Position numbers and translations under genes: made by a program. The notes beneath the pieces were generated by a model. It was not told where the DNA came from, made no database searches, and saw nothing but the letters and a program-made list of their open reading frames with translations. Below are positions 12,007-22,334 of a stretch of 64,000 bases of DNA, piece after piece. Positions within the stretch are counted from its first letter, which is position 1. Every line of letters starts with the position of its first letter. The stretch comes from Pinus tabuliformis (Eukaryota > Streptophyta > Pinopsida > Pinales > Pinaceae), in contig CM062816.1 in the NCBI GenBank assembly GCA_031772625.1, positions 631,935,269 through 631,999,268 of the forward strand, given 5' to 3'.

Positions 12007-13540
12007 GAAGCTCTCTGTAAATTTAACAACATCTATTTAAATTTTATAGTTGATTGTATTGTGACATGTATTGTTTTGCTAGCGCTAGTCAATCAAAAAT
12101 AAAAATTATACATTAAATTGGAGAAGGTTCAAAGTTTCTTTCCATTTTCCAAATTGCATATGTTTATCTCAATTGCCTAACTTGATTGTAACTTGTGAAA
12201 CAATTTCGTTTTCTCCTCTATTATTTCTATTATGGTGTTTCTACATGCATTGACTTCATGGGTTAATTTCCTATGTTTTCTCTTTGGCATATGATATATA
12301 TTGTTAATTGTAACAATGGTCTGCATCTATGAACAAGATTATTCTAGTTGTGATATATCGCCATGTCCATTTCTCAACCTCAAAGGCAAAGATTCTCCAA
12401 CATTTTACTTCTCACATATAATGAATTTCTTGTTTTTCCCCATCATATTTCTAGTTGAATATGTTTCATGCGTAAATCCACTATTTCTCAAATAGCTTAA
12501 ACTGTTCATATATTACCTATACTTATATGTTCATGTGTCTCTTGCAACTATCCAAAGAAAAAACATCTAGTAGTAGCATTACGCCATGGCATAAAGCAAT
12601 AGTGCTTCCTTATTGCAAAAATTGCATTTGCGACAAATCGTTATCATTTTTGGTAATTTCCTTCATTTATATAAATATGATGGTTCTCAAATGACTCTTC
12701 AGAAAAAAATTATATATCAGATGAGAACTCTGACTCTGATGCACATCTAGTAAAATGCTTTTACAACTGATCTGCCATTTGTTGTATTGGTTTTCACTTG
12801 CTATTTCCAAAGTTTGGTATGGTGTAAAATGCTAATTAAGTATTTTAATGCTGACAAGTATCTATGATAATAATGGAGCCGAAGTTCTGGATAGACCCAG
12901 AAAATGCCATCAAGAATGCATACAACTGGACTGATGGGAAAATTTTAGCAAAGGCAGCTGATTTAGTGCCCGGTGGCTACACAACAGTCACTGCTATTTT
13001 AGTTGATGGGAAAAAACTCTTTGTAGCAAATACAAGGGATTCCAGGGCTGTTATGTGTAAAAACGACACTGCTATTCAACTAACTGTTGATCATGAGGCA
13101 AGTATTGAATGCCAAAACATCGAGAAGGGTGGATTTGTGACACTCGTGCTAGGTACCACTACAAATGTTGTACAGAGGTTAATTTTAATGAGAACATACT
13201 TAAATAATTTTTTGATTTGTAACTTTATAATTCTATCTTAATGTTCTAGCTCAAGAGTAACATTTGAATGGTCACAGGGAGAAATTGTATACTTAATGGC
13301 GTTCTTTTTTGATATATTTGGAGATGCACCTCGAGTTAATGGTGAGCTTGCTATAGCTCATGCGTTTGGTGACAAGAGTCTGAAGCAACATTTAAGTTCA
13401 GAACTAGATGTGAGAGACACGACCATAGATGCAACCACAGAATTTCTCGTTTTGGCTAGTGATGGATTGTGGAAGGCAAGGGATTTTTTCCAATCATTGA
13501 CTTATTTGCATAGTTACTGTTAGATGCATATTTTTTTCGT

Positions 13541-14584
13541 AAACTCATCTCATGGGAGAAAGCATCTAGGAATTTTTTTTATTACTGTATTGTCATTAAT
13601 TTTACTCGAATACTTCATCTGAATACCAGAGAGGTTTTTTTTTGAAGTTCTTAAATAAAGATGCCCCAAGTAACTGCATTGCAAAGAGAGAATTTCCTTT
13701 CCCTAGGTGCTAGATCTGAGGGGTATTTATCTACCCAGTCCCTGGAATTGCACGTAGTGTCACCCCTTAACTTATGCTATAGGAATGTAGAAAACTGTAG
13801 CGAGAATGGAGGTAAGGTGGTTGGCTTAACATTCCGTCGACCTCACCAGTTGAATCAATGCTTGTTGGGAAAATAAAAGCTTCTATGGAAATGATACGTA
13901 ATTATTAACATAAATACTTTTAAAACATCAAAGAATATAGATCAAATATTCTGAAGTTTCAATCGATCAGAGTTTCTCCAGAAGAAGAAACACATTGATA
14001 GAAAGTTCAGTTATGTAAAACTAAATTAAACCTATTGATTGGGAAGAGGTAGAACAACGATTGACAACATCAATAAGGAGGTGTGTAGAGCATCTCTGAA
14101 ACAATCTAAAATCTGTAATGAGCTCAAATGACCAAAACAGGTCAACAGGATTGGGAAGAAAAACGATTGACTGCCTAGAGCATCTTTGAAATAGTCTAAA
14201 ATCTATGTTAAGGAAAGAAAGGAAGAGTAGAGAATAATATGGAAAACGGGTCTGGGTGGACTCAAAAGTGGGGCAAATCCAGAAGCGTAAACCCTAGATA
14301 ATGAAGTAAGTTAGAGGAAAGCATTCGAGAAGTAGTGTTGCACCAGAAAATGTTTCGTGGAATTAGCTAGGACTTGGAAAGTTTGAGGAAGAGAAATAAC
14401 GAGGTCAGAGTGAGAGTTAGAAGAGGAGCCATCATCACTGTAAATTGCCACAAACATGCCAATGCTGAGCTGATAATGGGCCAATGAGAGGAAAAAATAT
14501 TTTCAAGGATTGAGTTTCATGTCATATTTATTATTATTTGGACATCTAATTTCATTCTCTCATATTTCACTATTCAATATTCAT
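13541..14584. other. Spacer after the PP2C pseudogene
   Basis: A plus-strand open frame at 13661-13876 has no recognisable motif and does not match the missing last PP2C exon. Two diverged copies of a sequence containing gattgac and agagcatct-tgaaa-agtctaaaatct lie near 14055-14120 and 14165-14215. Nothing else is supported. Confidence 0.35.
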
Positions 14585-14795
14585 GATTGTATGGAATCCT
14601 ACGAAAATTGCAAGGCAGATAACCATGAGAACATAGTTAACTTCAGGTGAATATATCTAACCCTCGTAATTTTGTGAGGTATGCACAATATTCACTCGAG
14701 TGAAGCAACTAAGAGCCATGGATTGTCTTATGATTGAGAATGTGGATGTAATCAATGCTTGACTGGCTACAATGGTTCCTAAAGTGGCAACAGTA
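14585..14795 (-). pseudogene. KUP potassium transporter fragment C
   Basis: On the minus strand this matches about 16420-16620 and 8985-9155. It includes the antisense of [16 protein letters not shown]-like sequence and the following intron edge (ctaaccctcgtaattttgtg). It stops at about 14795 and is followed within a few bases by the downstream flank of copy B, so it is a truncated extra unit at a duplication junction. Confidence 0.75.
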
Positions 14796-14798
14796 CAA

Positions 14799-17345
14799 GT
14801 TTCCAAGGACAAAGGATAAAAAGGAGTTACTATTAAAATTTAAAATTCCCTCTTAACAAACTCTACCTGTGATTTCTTGAAAATTTTAATTTACCAGCCT
14901 CTGCATTTCATCAAAAGATGAGAGCCTTACTGTAAAAGAAGGATTGAAACTGAAAAGTAATGAGTTGTTATCATTTTTCTCCATTCCACCAGTCACAAAA
15001 CATTAAACATGTATGTACGAGTTCACTCTACATGATTCATGATTTATTACAGAAATGGTAAAAAACTCAATGTTTATTTCTTCTGATCTCAACAAAAACT
15101 TGCATTTTTAAATCTTATAAATCTATTAAAATAGTAACAATAGTACAAAATTATATCTTATTTTCGATGATCAGGAACTTTAAGGCCCTAAAAGCTTTAT
15201 TATGAGTAAAAGCTTATAATTTCATTGTCTTCTAACAATTTTGTGTGAACGAACTCTAAATTTCTTGCACCATTCTGACTAGAAGTAAATTCACAGGTGG
15301 TATATTGTAGGGAGATAGAGCCAACCTGCAATTGTTTTGGAGAAACCTGTAGAGCTTGTCAATAAGTAATCCTTCAAAAGGCACAGTGCTCTTATTAGTC
15401 TTCAATTTGGTTTTTCCTAGAACATACACAGACCTTGTATTCTTTGCCAATTCAATCTACTACAATTCCTCATCTAAGAGTAGTTACTTTCTTCCACTGT
15501 ATTTCTGCTTGCATAACTTCTATCATGTGAGGAGGAATGAGTTCCTCTAAGCTTGAGATAGTCTTTTACACTTTCAAAAACTTGGTTGATAAATTCATAT
15601 TCTTCAATGTTTGGGGCATCTTTGTAACCATATTGAGCTACACATTTATATACACCTTTTGGCTCTAGTTTTCCAACCATAAATTTCTCTGACAAAAGTA
15701 TTGTCTTGACTGGAACCATTCTTATGGTGACAATGACAAGAACTTCATGCAGAGACCCCAAATTCTTTACATAATGCTCAATAATCGGTGGTAATTTAGA
15801 AATAAGGTCACTGCAAAAGAAATGAATTCCTGGTATAAGGGAATTCACCCCGACAACCAATCCATTCAAACCTTCTATGATGAGTTTTCTCTGTGCTAAA
15901 TAGTTATACTTTTTCTACCTTCCTTATTTCCAAGAGAACATTATGGTCAGAAAAATTGTTGCAATGATGAAGGGACACCAACCACCCTGTGGCACCTTAT
16001 TCAATACAAATGATAGATAAACTCCTTCAAAGATAGCAAAAAACGGAGTGAAGGGTGATATAATAAAAACATGCATGTTCCAACCCACAAGCATGACCAA
16101 AATTTTTGCAATTAGGAAGGGACACCAACCTCCCTGTGGAACCTTTTTCAATATAGATGATAGATAAAATCCTTCAAAGATAGCAAAAAATAGAGTGAAG
16201 GGTAGTATAAGAAAAACATGCATGTTCCAAACCACAAGCATGACCAAGGTTACTACGCACGTCGTAATGAAAATGACACCAACCAGTGCAACCCCTGCAC
16301 CACCAAACACCTAAAATTATCCTTGGAAACTCAACAGAATCGATAAAAACTACCAAATTCAGTTGTCATATATAAATTTGTATACTCTTACCATATGCAT
16401 TTCCAAACTATGTTCCATCCCAGAATCCTATTACAATTGCAAGGTAGATAACCATGAGAACATAGTTAACTTCAGGTGAATAGATCTAACCCTCGTAATT
16501 TTGTGAGGTATGCACAATATTCACTCGAGGGAAGCAACTAAGAGCCATGGACTGTCTTATGATTGAGATTGTTTCTGTAATCAATGTTTGACTTGCTACA
16601 ATGGTTGATAAAGTGGCAACAATGAACATTGGCCAATACACAGGTTGTGGTATTTCTTTGTAGAATGTACAGCCTATGTCCCCTAGGTTTTTAATCAAAT
16701 AATTCACTTGTCCCATATATGTGATAAGCAAAGATGGGTGAACCAACACACAAAAAAGCAAGTTGCACCAAAAAACCCAAATTTCTCATTATGGTACTAA
16801 AACTTAAGGAGGATGAAGCACACATGTATGATGAAATACTAATAATTTTTTCCTTGACATAGCTTGGACCTGGATTGATTTTCTTTTGAAATGGCCCAAG
16901 TCTGCAAACATGGCCTCTGCACCTGGATCCAGTCAGAACAAAGAACTGATGTTAGTGTTTCTATTTGTATAGCTTTAAAATAAATAATTGGGATGAAGTT
17001 ATGAATTTTGTTTGAGAAAATCATTGGTATGGATTTATCAATTGAGTTAGAAAAAATTCCAAGTATACTATATGATAAAATGAGACACATCATCATGAGA
17101 ATAATCAATACCTGTTATACATAAGACTACACCTCCAAGCATCACCCATCCTTATTTGTGATATTCATGAAAGTAATAATATATATAATATGGGTTGAAT
17201 GCCTTCAATGCTCCAAAATAATATTTCACAATATTATACAGTCCGATCACGATGTTGGTCACGAACCAGGCGATCATTATGGTTGAGACATGAAGCTAAC
17301 TTTACTTGTACTAAGATTTTGAAAAAGGAACAGTAGTAATAGGAT
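14799..17345 (-). pseudogene. HAK/KUP/KT potassium transporter pseudogene, copy B
   Basis: This is the most complete copy. Minus-strand order: a decayed STSKVSFM...GLYNI membrane segment (17345-17130); a segment reading AEAMFADLGHF (about 16930-16850); VHPSLLITYMGQVNYLIKNL, PVYWPMFIVATLSTIVASQ and [18 protein letters not shown] (16761-16486); a duplicated transmembrane module (16310-15924); an intact 131-codon segment with LPPIIEHYVKNLGSLHEVL, MVGKLEPKGVYKCVAQYGYK and DAPNIE (15869-15474); and the C-terminus ending VRMVQEI (15450-15256). Order and motifs match the family, which carries K+ across membranes. The N-terminal half is absent. A frameshift and two TAG codons before the C-terminal segment are shared with copy A, so the gene was already broken before the duplication. 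Confidence 0.9.
15945..16240 (-). repeat. In-frame 147-bp internal duplication in the KUP copy
   Basis: The anchor atgcatgttc occurs at 16071 and at 16218, an offset of 147 bp or 49 codons. Both units encode the same membrane segment: LVMLVVWNMHVFLILPFTLF with EGFYLSSILKKVPQGGWCPF, then LVMLVGWNMHVFIISPFTPF with EGVYLSFVLNKVPQGGWCPF. The frame stays open across both. Copy A has the same doubling at about 8520-8860. Confidence 0.85.
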
Positions 17346-18107
17346 AAAAAATGATGAGTACAAAAACGCCTGCATGATTTAACATACGGAAAAAAAAATT
17401 ATGTCAGGAAATGGGATGCCATAATTCACATTATACCCAGATATGATATCATGTTTATGATAGGGAGCTACATCCCTCCTTCAAATAAACTAAACCATAC
17501 TCGAAAACTTGATTACATCCAAATATACTCATGGAAGGCAAGCTAATAGTGTCTACTTTGCAATCTTCTATCATCTTACCTTAGCTCATGTTACTATTCC
17601 TTGACAAAATTCCTTGCATAGCTCACATCATTGTAGGAATAAAAAGGCATCATAATTTGGAACAAAATCAACATGTGTGATGGAGCATTGAGTTGAGGTG
17701 CCACGTTGATACCAGTTTGACATGAAAGGATTTTTTGAGATACATTTATGGGTAGACCTGATTGTAGGAGTCAGTGCTCCAACCAATCACCATACAAGTG
17801 CCCATAAGAGATTTATTCAAGCTTAGTAACAATTACTATCATGATTCATCAGTGGCTAATGTTTAAATACTAAATTGCAAAATGTAGTTAATGCCAAATA
17901 ATATATACATTTTTTATGTCATTAGGCAGTAGCAACAACAGAACTAAGTTGTGGGTTCTATATTGGGAAAATTCGTATTGTGGAATTTGGGTTTTGCATG
18001 AGTATTTTTGTTTATAGAGAAAATGAGGTTATGAATAATGGTGGAGAGATGTTGTGAAATTGCATAGAATGCAATGATAGGTGGCTATGGTAAACATGGG
18101 TGTAATG
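17346..18107. other. Spacer between KUP copy B and the PPR fragment
   Basis: No family motif, RNA gene or repeat was recognised. The last 200 bases may be decayed upstream sequence of the PPR fragment. Confidence 0.35.
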
Positions 18108-18426
18108 ACCAAACACTGAAACTATTTAATGCAATGCCTAAGCTAGATGAAGTTACATGGAATTTTGTAATTTCAGGATATGCACAGAATGGGTAATGCC
18201 ATGAGGCCCTAAATTTTTTTGGTCAAATGAAGGAGAGTGTTTTTAAGCCAAATAACTTTACCTTTGGCACCATTGTCAAGGCCTGCACTGGGAGTACAAC
18301 TCCGGAATAGGGGAAGAAGATCCATGCTGACATTATTAAGAGTGGGTTTGAGGTAGATTTTTCTGTTGGAATCACCCTTGTTGGCAGGTATAAAAAATGT
18401 GGGAATGTAGATGATGGATGACAAAT
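18108..18426 (+). pseudogene. Pentatricopeptide repeat (PPR) gene fragment
   Basis: PPR proteins bind organelle RNAs through tandem helical repeats. One plus frame reads KLFNAMPKLDEVTWNFVISG and YAQNG, then EALNFFGQMKESVFKPNNFT and FGTIVKACTG, then GKKIHADIIKSGFEVDFSVG and YKKCGNVDD. This is the classic P-L-S type succession (MP..D-V-W...ISGYAQNG; ALNFF.QM; KPN.FTF; ACT; GK.IHA.IIKSGF). Three stops interrupt the frame: TAA after AQNG, TAG before GKKIH and TGA at the end. Only about three repeats remain. It lies between two minus-strand transporter pieces, on the opposite strand. Confidence 0.85.
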
Positions 18427-18529
18427 GTTAGACCTAACCACAAGATAAAACAACATCAACATCATTAGTTAAGTAGAAAAGATAAGAAGAAAGATGCATA
18501 CTTTTATAGGTGTTTTTCCATATTCAATA

Positions 18530-19010
18530 TTCATGACATATAGCTTGGAATTGGATTGATTTCCTGTTGAAATGGCCCAATTATGCAAACATGCCTCAAC
18601 AGCTGGATCCAGTCAGAGCAAAGAACTAATGTTAGTGTTTCTATTTGTATAGCTTTAACATAAATAATTGGGATGAAATTATGAATTTTTTTTTAGAAAA
18701 TCGTTGGTATGGATTTATCAATTGAGTTAGAAAATAGTTCCAATTATACTATATGATAAAATGAGGCACATATGATCATGAGAATAATCAATACCTGTTA
18801 TACACAAGACTACACCTCCAAGCATCACCCATCCTTGTTTGTGATATTCATGAAAGTAATAGTATATATAATATCGGTTGAATTCCTTGAATGCTCCAGG
18901 ATAATATTTCAAAATATTATACAGTCCTGTCATGACATTGGTCACAAACCAGGCAATCATTATGGGTGAGAACATGAAGCTAACTTTACTTGTACCGGGT
19001 TTTTCAAAAA
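18530..19010 (-). pseudogene. KUP potassium transporter fragment D (duplicated membrane exon)
   Basis: The minus strand reads FEKPGTSKVSFMFSPIMIAW, then GLYNILKYYPGAFKEFNRYY, then KQGWVMLGGVVLCITG (19008-18790), all in one open frame. A decayed MFA-LGHF segment follows at 18615-18540. This is the family's central exon. It repeats 16840-17345 but is better preserved than the equivalent part of copy B. The 1.2 kb between the two versions holds the PPR fragment. Confidence 0.88.
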
Positions 19011-19019
19011 CGAACAGAA

Positions 19020-19330
19020 GAATTTTTCCCAGAAAAAAAGAGCTTTCGAACGGGTAGAATCTCTACCTCTCAAACCCAAGATGGAGGTGTTGGCAACAAA
19101 GCCACCATCATAACAACAATCAGAAACATTTTCTGAGTCGTTTCACTCTTCTCAAGCAATTCCTTTGTCTTCGAGTTTATAGCATTTCCAACATTTTGCA
19201 TACTGAAAAAATTCAATCTAGTATATGATGCAAGGAGCGTCAATTGCTTGCCAGTGCTTTTTTCAAGGTTGACAACCCCTGTATTCTTTGCTAGTTCAAG
19301 GTGTTACTGGAGAAACACCTTTTGAAATTT
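19020..19330 (-). pseudogene. Chimeric remnant: OEP16-3-like piece joined to unidentified coding-like sequence
   Basis: The minus strand at 19110-19020 reads VAFVANTSILGLRGRDSTRS, nearly the same DNA as part of the OEP16-3-like pseudogene at 19945-19850 (both contain ctctacctct-aaacccaagatggaggtg). Just upstream on the minus strand (19300-19110), an open frame reads ELAKNTGVVNLEKSTGK and later KELLEKSETTQKMFLIVVMM. That end loosely resembles the helix preceding the GTCMVIGDG motif of KUP proteins, which is weak support. The join could be an old exon or recombination junction. Confidence 0.5.
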
Positions 19331-19869
19331 CCAAGTTGGTAGGAGTACTTAACTAAAGAAAATTGAACTAAAGATGTATTTCGTCAGACTCGATTTAAAA
19401 TACAACCCACACCCACAAAAGATCAATAGGAAAATAAAATTGTTGTTCCCATCATGTGCTTCAAAAAGTCGATTTTATTGAGACACGAATTAAAAAATTA
19501 CATGTCAACAAGGGTGTTTGGTTAGGAAAGGGGTGTGTTATATGCTCCTACCAACGTTCGAATCTTAGAGATAGGTTTCACCCCTCGAAGCCAGGGGACA
19601 CCTTGTGAAGCAAAACATGACAAGCAACCAGGGCCACAGAAAAGTTTGGGGAAACATTATAATAGAAAAGATACACACCCATGGTTTCTAACAAAAGGGA
19701 TCTTTAGAACTATATCTCCTAAGAAGGCTACATTAAATAGTAATATATTCATATTAGCCATGGGTTCAATTTCCACACAGTAATGAAAGTAAGCATTTTG
19801 TCTAATATAAATAATTAATTATCAACACTATAATTGAATTTAGAAGAATTTTGCCTAGAAAAAACATAT
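19331..19869. other. Spacer with possible SINE-like sequence
   Basis: A plus-strand stretch around 19510-19640 has gttcgaatct (a B-box-like motif) about 40 bases after ttggttaggaaagg. This is reminiscent of tRNA-derived SINEs, but no target duplication was found. A chance open frame at 19535-19783 covers it and shows no motif. Confidence 0.3.
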
Positions 19870-20220
19870 CTTTCGAACATGTAGAAACTCTACCTCTGAA
19901 ACCCAAGATGGAGGTGCCAGCAACAAAGCCACCCATGGGTCCATTTGAGAAGTCCTTCTCTCAAAATTTCTCAACCATGTGATTCGTCAATGCAAAGACC
20001 CCTTAGATTGCAGCAAATGTGAGACCATAACTCCTTATAAGTTGCATAGTATTGATTAAACCTGAAAGGGAAATTCTCCTTTCAACCTTCGGTACATCAT
20101 ACCATCTGGCCACCATACCTCCTCAGACATACCCCCAACGAAACCACTCATCATGCCACTGAAAGTCTTAAACGTTAAACCAGGGGTGTCTTCCATCCTT
20201 ATCTTCTCTGTAGGATCCAT
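19870..20220 (-). pseudogene. OEP16-3 / complex I subunit B14.7-like (Tim17/22/23 superfamily) pseudogene
   Basis: The family member called OEP16-3 or B14.7 (NDUFA11-like) is a four-helix mitochondrial protein associated with complex I. From the ATG at 20220 the minus strand reads MDPTEKIRMEDTPGLTFKTF and SGMMSGFVGG. A one-base frame change near 20056 is then followed by GLINTMQLIRSYGLTFAAI, GVFALTNHMVEKF and GPMGGFVAGTSILGFRGR. The MDP-E...EDTP start, GL...GLTFAAI and GGFVAG-S-LG-R motifs fit this family. Defects are the frameshift, a TAA after FAAI and a TGA after VEKF. The C-terminal third is missing or unrecognisable. No intron is visible at the frameshift, so it may be partly processed. 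Confidence 0.78.
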
Positions 20221-20894
20221 TTCCACCAGTGTCTTTCCTTGCAAGATGCTCCAAAAATGGAAGTATTTCATATTAAAGCCATAGATTATTAAAACCCTAG
20301 ATAAAGATTTAGGTTTGATTCCGAAAAAGGACTATATAGACAATTCCTTTGATTCCACTAAGAGGATAATGTAATTTGTCCCCTGATTCTGTGAACGTGT
20401 ACGCATTAAAATGGAGCCATGCCTTTCACAGATTTAATTAGAACCCAAAAGGGCCTAATAAGAAAATTCCAAGTTTCTGACCAAATGAGTAGCAGTATTG
20501 TAATCAGTAGCCCTAGAATTTTAGAAATTAAAACAGGGATTATATTTAATAATAAGCGGGAACCTGCAATTCACAAGAGGCTTTTGTGTTTCAAACATAT
20601 AAAACTTGGCAAATGAACCACATAGAAAAAAGGATTTTAATCCAAATTATTCACTATACAAAAGGCATCACCACCAGCCTCCAGATTAATTCTACACAAA
20701 CAAAACAAGGAGCAACATGGCCATACAGGCACCGTGACCCATAAAACCTTCGAAGGCTACAACATTAGCATCAATGTCACACAAAAAAGCCCAAAATCAC
20801 GACACCCAGGCCCGCTGACAGTCAAATCAGGAACATTCGTATTCATGGCTATGGATGCTTACAAATAAGACCAAACCCCAAAATACAAGTGCCA
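20221..20894. other. Spacer between the OEP16-3-like pseudogene and histone H2A
   Basis: This contains the former upstream region of the OEP16-3-like pseudogene and the 3' flank of the H2A gene. The H2A transcript presumably ends here, but no clear polyadenylation signal could be fixed. No other coding sequence was recognised. Confidence 0.35.
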
Positions 20895-21545
20895 CTAGGA
20901 CTTCTTTGAACCTTTAGCCTTCTCTGGCCTCTTTTTTCGAGCCTTCTTGGGCAAGAGCACCTGGTGAATGTTTGGAATTATGCCTCCATGAGATATGGTA
21001 ACCTTCCCCAAAAGCTTTCCCAATTCATCGTCATTTCTCACGGCCATCTGAATATGGCGGGGAATTATCCTATTCTTCTTGTTGTCTCTCGCAGCATTTC
21101 CTGCCAATTCAAGAACCTGGAACCGAACAAAGAGCCCCAAAACTAAATCAACAAATTCCCCAAAATGAAACCCTTAACACCCCACGAAATAAATCCAATA
21201 TCATGTAAATCCCCAAAACCCTAACTCGAAAAACACACTAATTGACAAAATCCACTCATACAATCGAACCACCAAACAAATCGCTACATCATAGAACCAA
21301 ATCAATGTGTTAAAAACAGAATTCATATCAATATTTACCTCAGTTGCTAGGTATTCAAGCACGGCTGCAAGAAAAATGGGGGCTCCAATCCCAACCCTCT
21401 TGGCATATCTGCCATTCTTCAGATACTTGGCAAGCCTTCCAACAGGAAATTGAAGGCCGACCTGGACTGATTTCAGGACGAGCTTTTTCTTGGATCCTCC
21501 CTTTTGGCCCCCTGCACCCTTCCCTGACTTAGCAGAGGTTTCCAT
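20895..21545 (-). CDS. Histone H2A, two exons
   Basis: This is a core nucleosome histone that pairs with H2B in chromatin. Exon 1 is 21545-21339 (69 codons), the intron is 21338-21117 with gt...ag ends on the minus strand, and exon 2 is 21116-20895 (73 codons plus stop), giving 142 residues. The Lys/Gly-rich N-tail ends before [19 protein letters not shown]. The fold continues with [11 protein letters not shown], then [36 protein letters not shown], and the docking region [16 protein letters not shown]. Acidic-patch positions are kept (E in LEYLATE and VLELAG, DDE in NDDELG). The tail [16 protein letters not shown] is long and basic. It lacks the SQ-phi motif of H2A.X and a clear SPKK motif of H2A.W, so a canonical or divergent plant H2A is the best call. 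No stop or frameshift is seen, and it is the only apparently intact host gene here. Confidence 0.92.
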
Positions 21546-21675
21546 AGGTAGCGCTCTGTCAGTTTACAGCAATCTAGGAGTTACATAGTACACAATGATG
21601 CAGATGCTATGAAGCGAAGACACACAAAAAGTCTAATTATTTGTTTATTTTTGCATTTCAGCCTCCACTCTGACA

Positions 21676-21785
21676 AAAATCAAATAAGCCACTTGTCCCG
21701 CATATGTAATAAGTAGAAATGGGTAAACCAACACATAGAAATCTTGAAGCAAGCTACACCAAAAAACCCAAATTACTATGCCTGA
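21676..21785 (-). pseudogene. KUP potassium transporter fragment E
   Basis: The minus strand reads VHPFLLITYAGQVAYLI, matching the VHPSLLITYMGQVNYLI exon of copy B (about 16690-16800). The same intron-side sequence (accaaaaaacccaaatt) accompanies it. It lies about 130 bp upstream of the H2A start codon, inside the probable promoter region. Confidence 0.75.
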
Positions 21786-21844
21786 AATAAAACAGAGAAG
21801 AAGGGGAGCCAAATTATCTTTCCCACAACAACAGTTTCTTTAAG

Positions 21845-22060
21845 CTAGTTTGTCCTCCACCACGACAGCGACATCCGACTTGAAGCCTTCAATCGATGCA
21901 GAGAGTGAATGCAAATCAGATGATCAATTCCATTCCAGTCCGAGAAGCACTTAGAAGTATTACCGAGCGAGGGCAAGTGCGAGGTCTCAAGCACCTGGAA
22001 GTAGCGTAGCGTCGAGCGAGGGCAAGGGTGAGGTCGATTTGCTGGGTCGCATCTCATTTT
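21845..22060. other. GC-richer island upstream of H2A
   Basis: This stretch is clearly richer in G and C than its surroundings. It carries two imperfect copies of cgagcgagggcaag-g-gaggtc (near 21965 and 22012). An open minus frame spans 22057-21845 but shows no known motif. It could be the decayed 5' exon of a lost gene or regulatory DNA. Confidence 0.35.
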
Positions 22061-22062
22061 TA

Positions 22063-22160
22063 TAATTTGTAGTTAAATCAATATGATGGGTAAGATTATC
22101 TTAATCGTCTGTAATTTGTAGTTAAATCAATTGGATGGGTAAGATTATCTTAATCATCTA
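22063..22160. repeat. 49-bp tandem repeat, 2 copies
   Basis: Units at 22063-22111 and 22112-22160 both read taatttgtagttaaatcaat, then tggatgggtaagattatctt and a short end, with very few differences. No coding signal. Confidence 0.88.
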
Positions 22161-22334
22161 ACAATTAAATCAAAGGCTTAGAATTGTACACGTAACCCGA
22201 GAGGAAAGTTGATTTCAAAGGGAAACCCCTTACGGCATAAATATTTTTAGATTCAAAGTTTATTGATATGAAAGATAAAAACAAATGTCAAATCCTTGAT
22301 TTGATTCTTACTTGACTTTGGCGTGTGCAAGTTA

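Larger units (their letters stand above)
9157..13475 (+). pseudogene. Protein phosphatase 2C pseudogene (first and last exons missing)
   Basis: PP2C enzymes are metal-dependent Ser/Thr phosphatases. Three exon-like blocks are visible. Block 1 (9157-9400) has HGFHLVKGKTRHDMEEYHV and FGLFAIFDGHLGH, followed by a gt donor. Block 2 (12879-13152) has PKFWIDPENAIKNAY, GGYTTVTAILVDGKKLFVAN and DSRAVMCKN. Block 3 (13278-13475) has GDAPRVNGELAIAHAFGDKS and FLVLASDGLW. The metal-binding DGH and ASDG motifs remain. Odd points: the usual ME-D motif is ME-E, the usual VGDSRAV reads TRDSRAV, the block 3 acceptor leaves a hydrophobic insert, and its end shows gc instead of gt. The N-terminal exon and the final exon (with the family's DN-T/DDIS motif) were not found. 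The 3.5-kb intron holds short tandem repeats. The 5' end abuts a potassium-transporter copy, so the promoter is gone. Confidence 0.85.

Noticed and set aside
13661-13876. A 71-codon plus frame after the third PP2C block, considered as its last exon
   Set aside because: It lacks the expected C-terminal PP2C motifs and starts at an arbitrary ATG.
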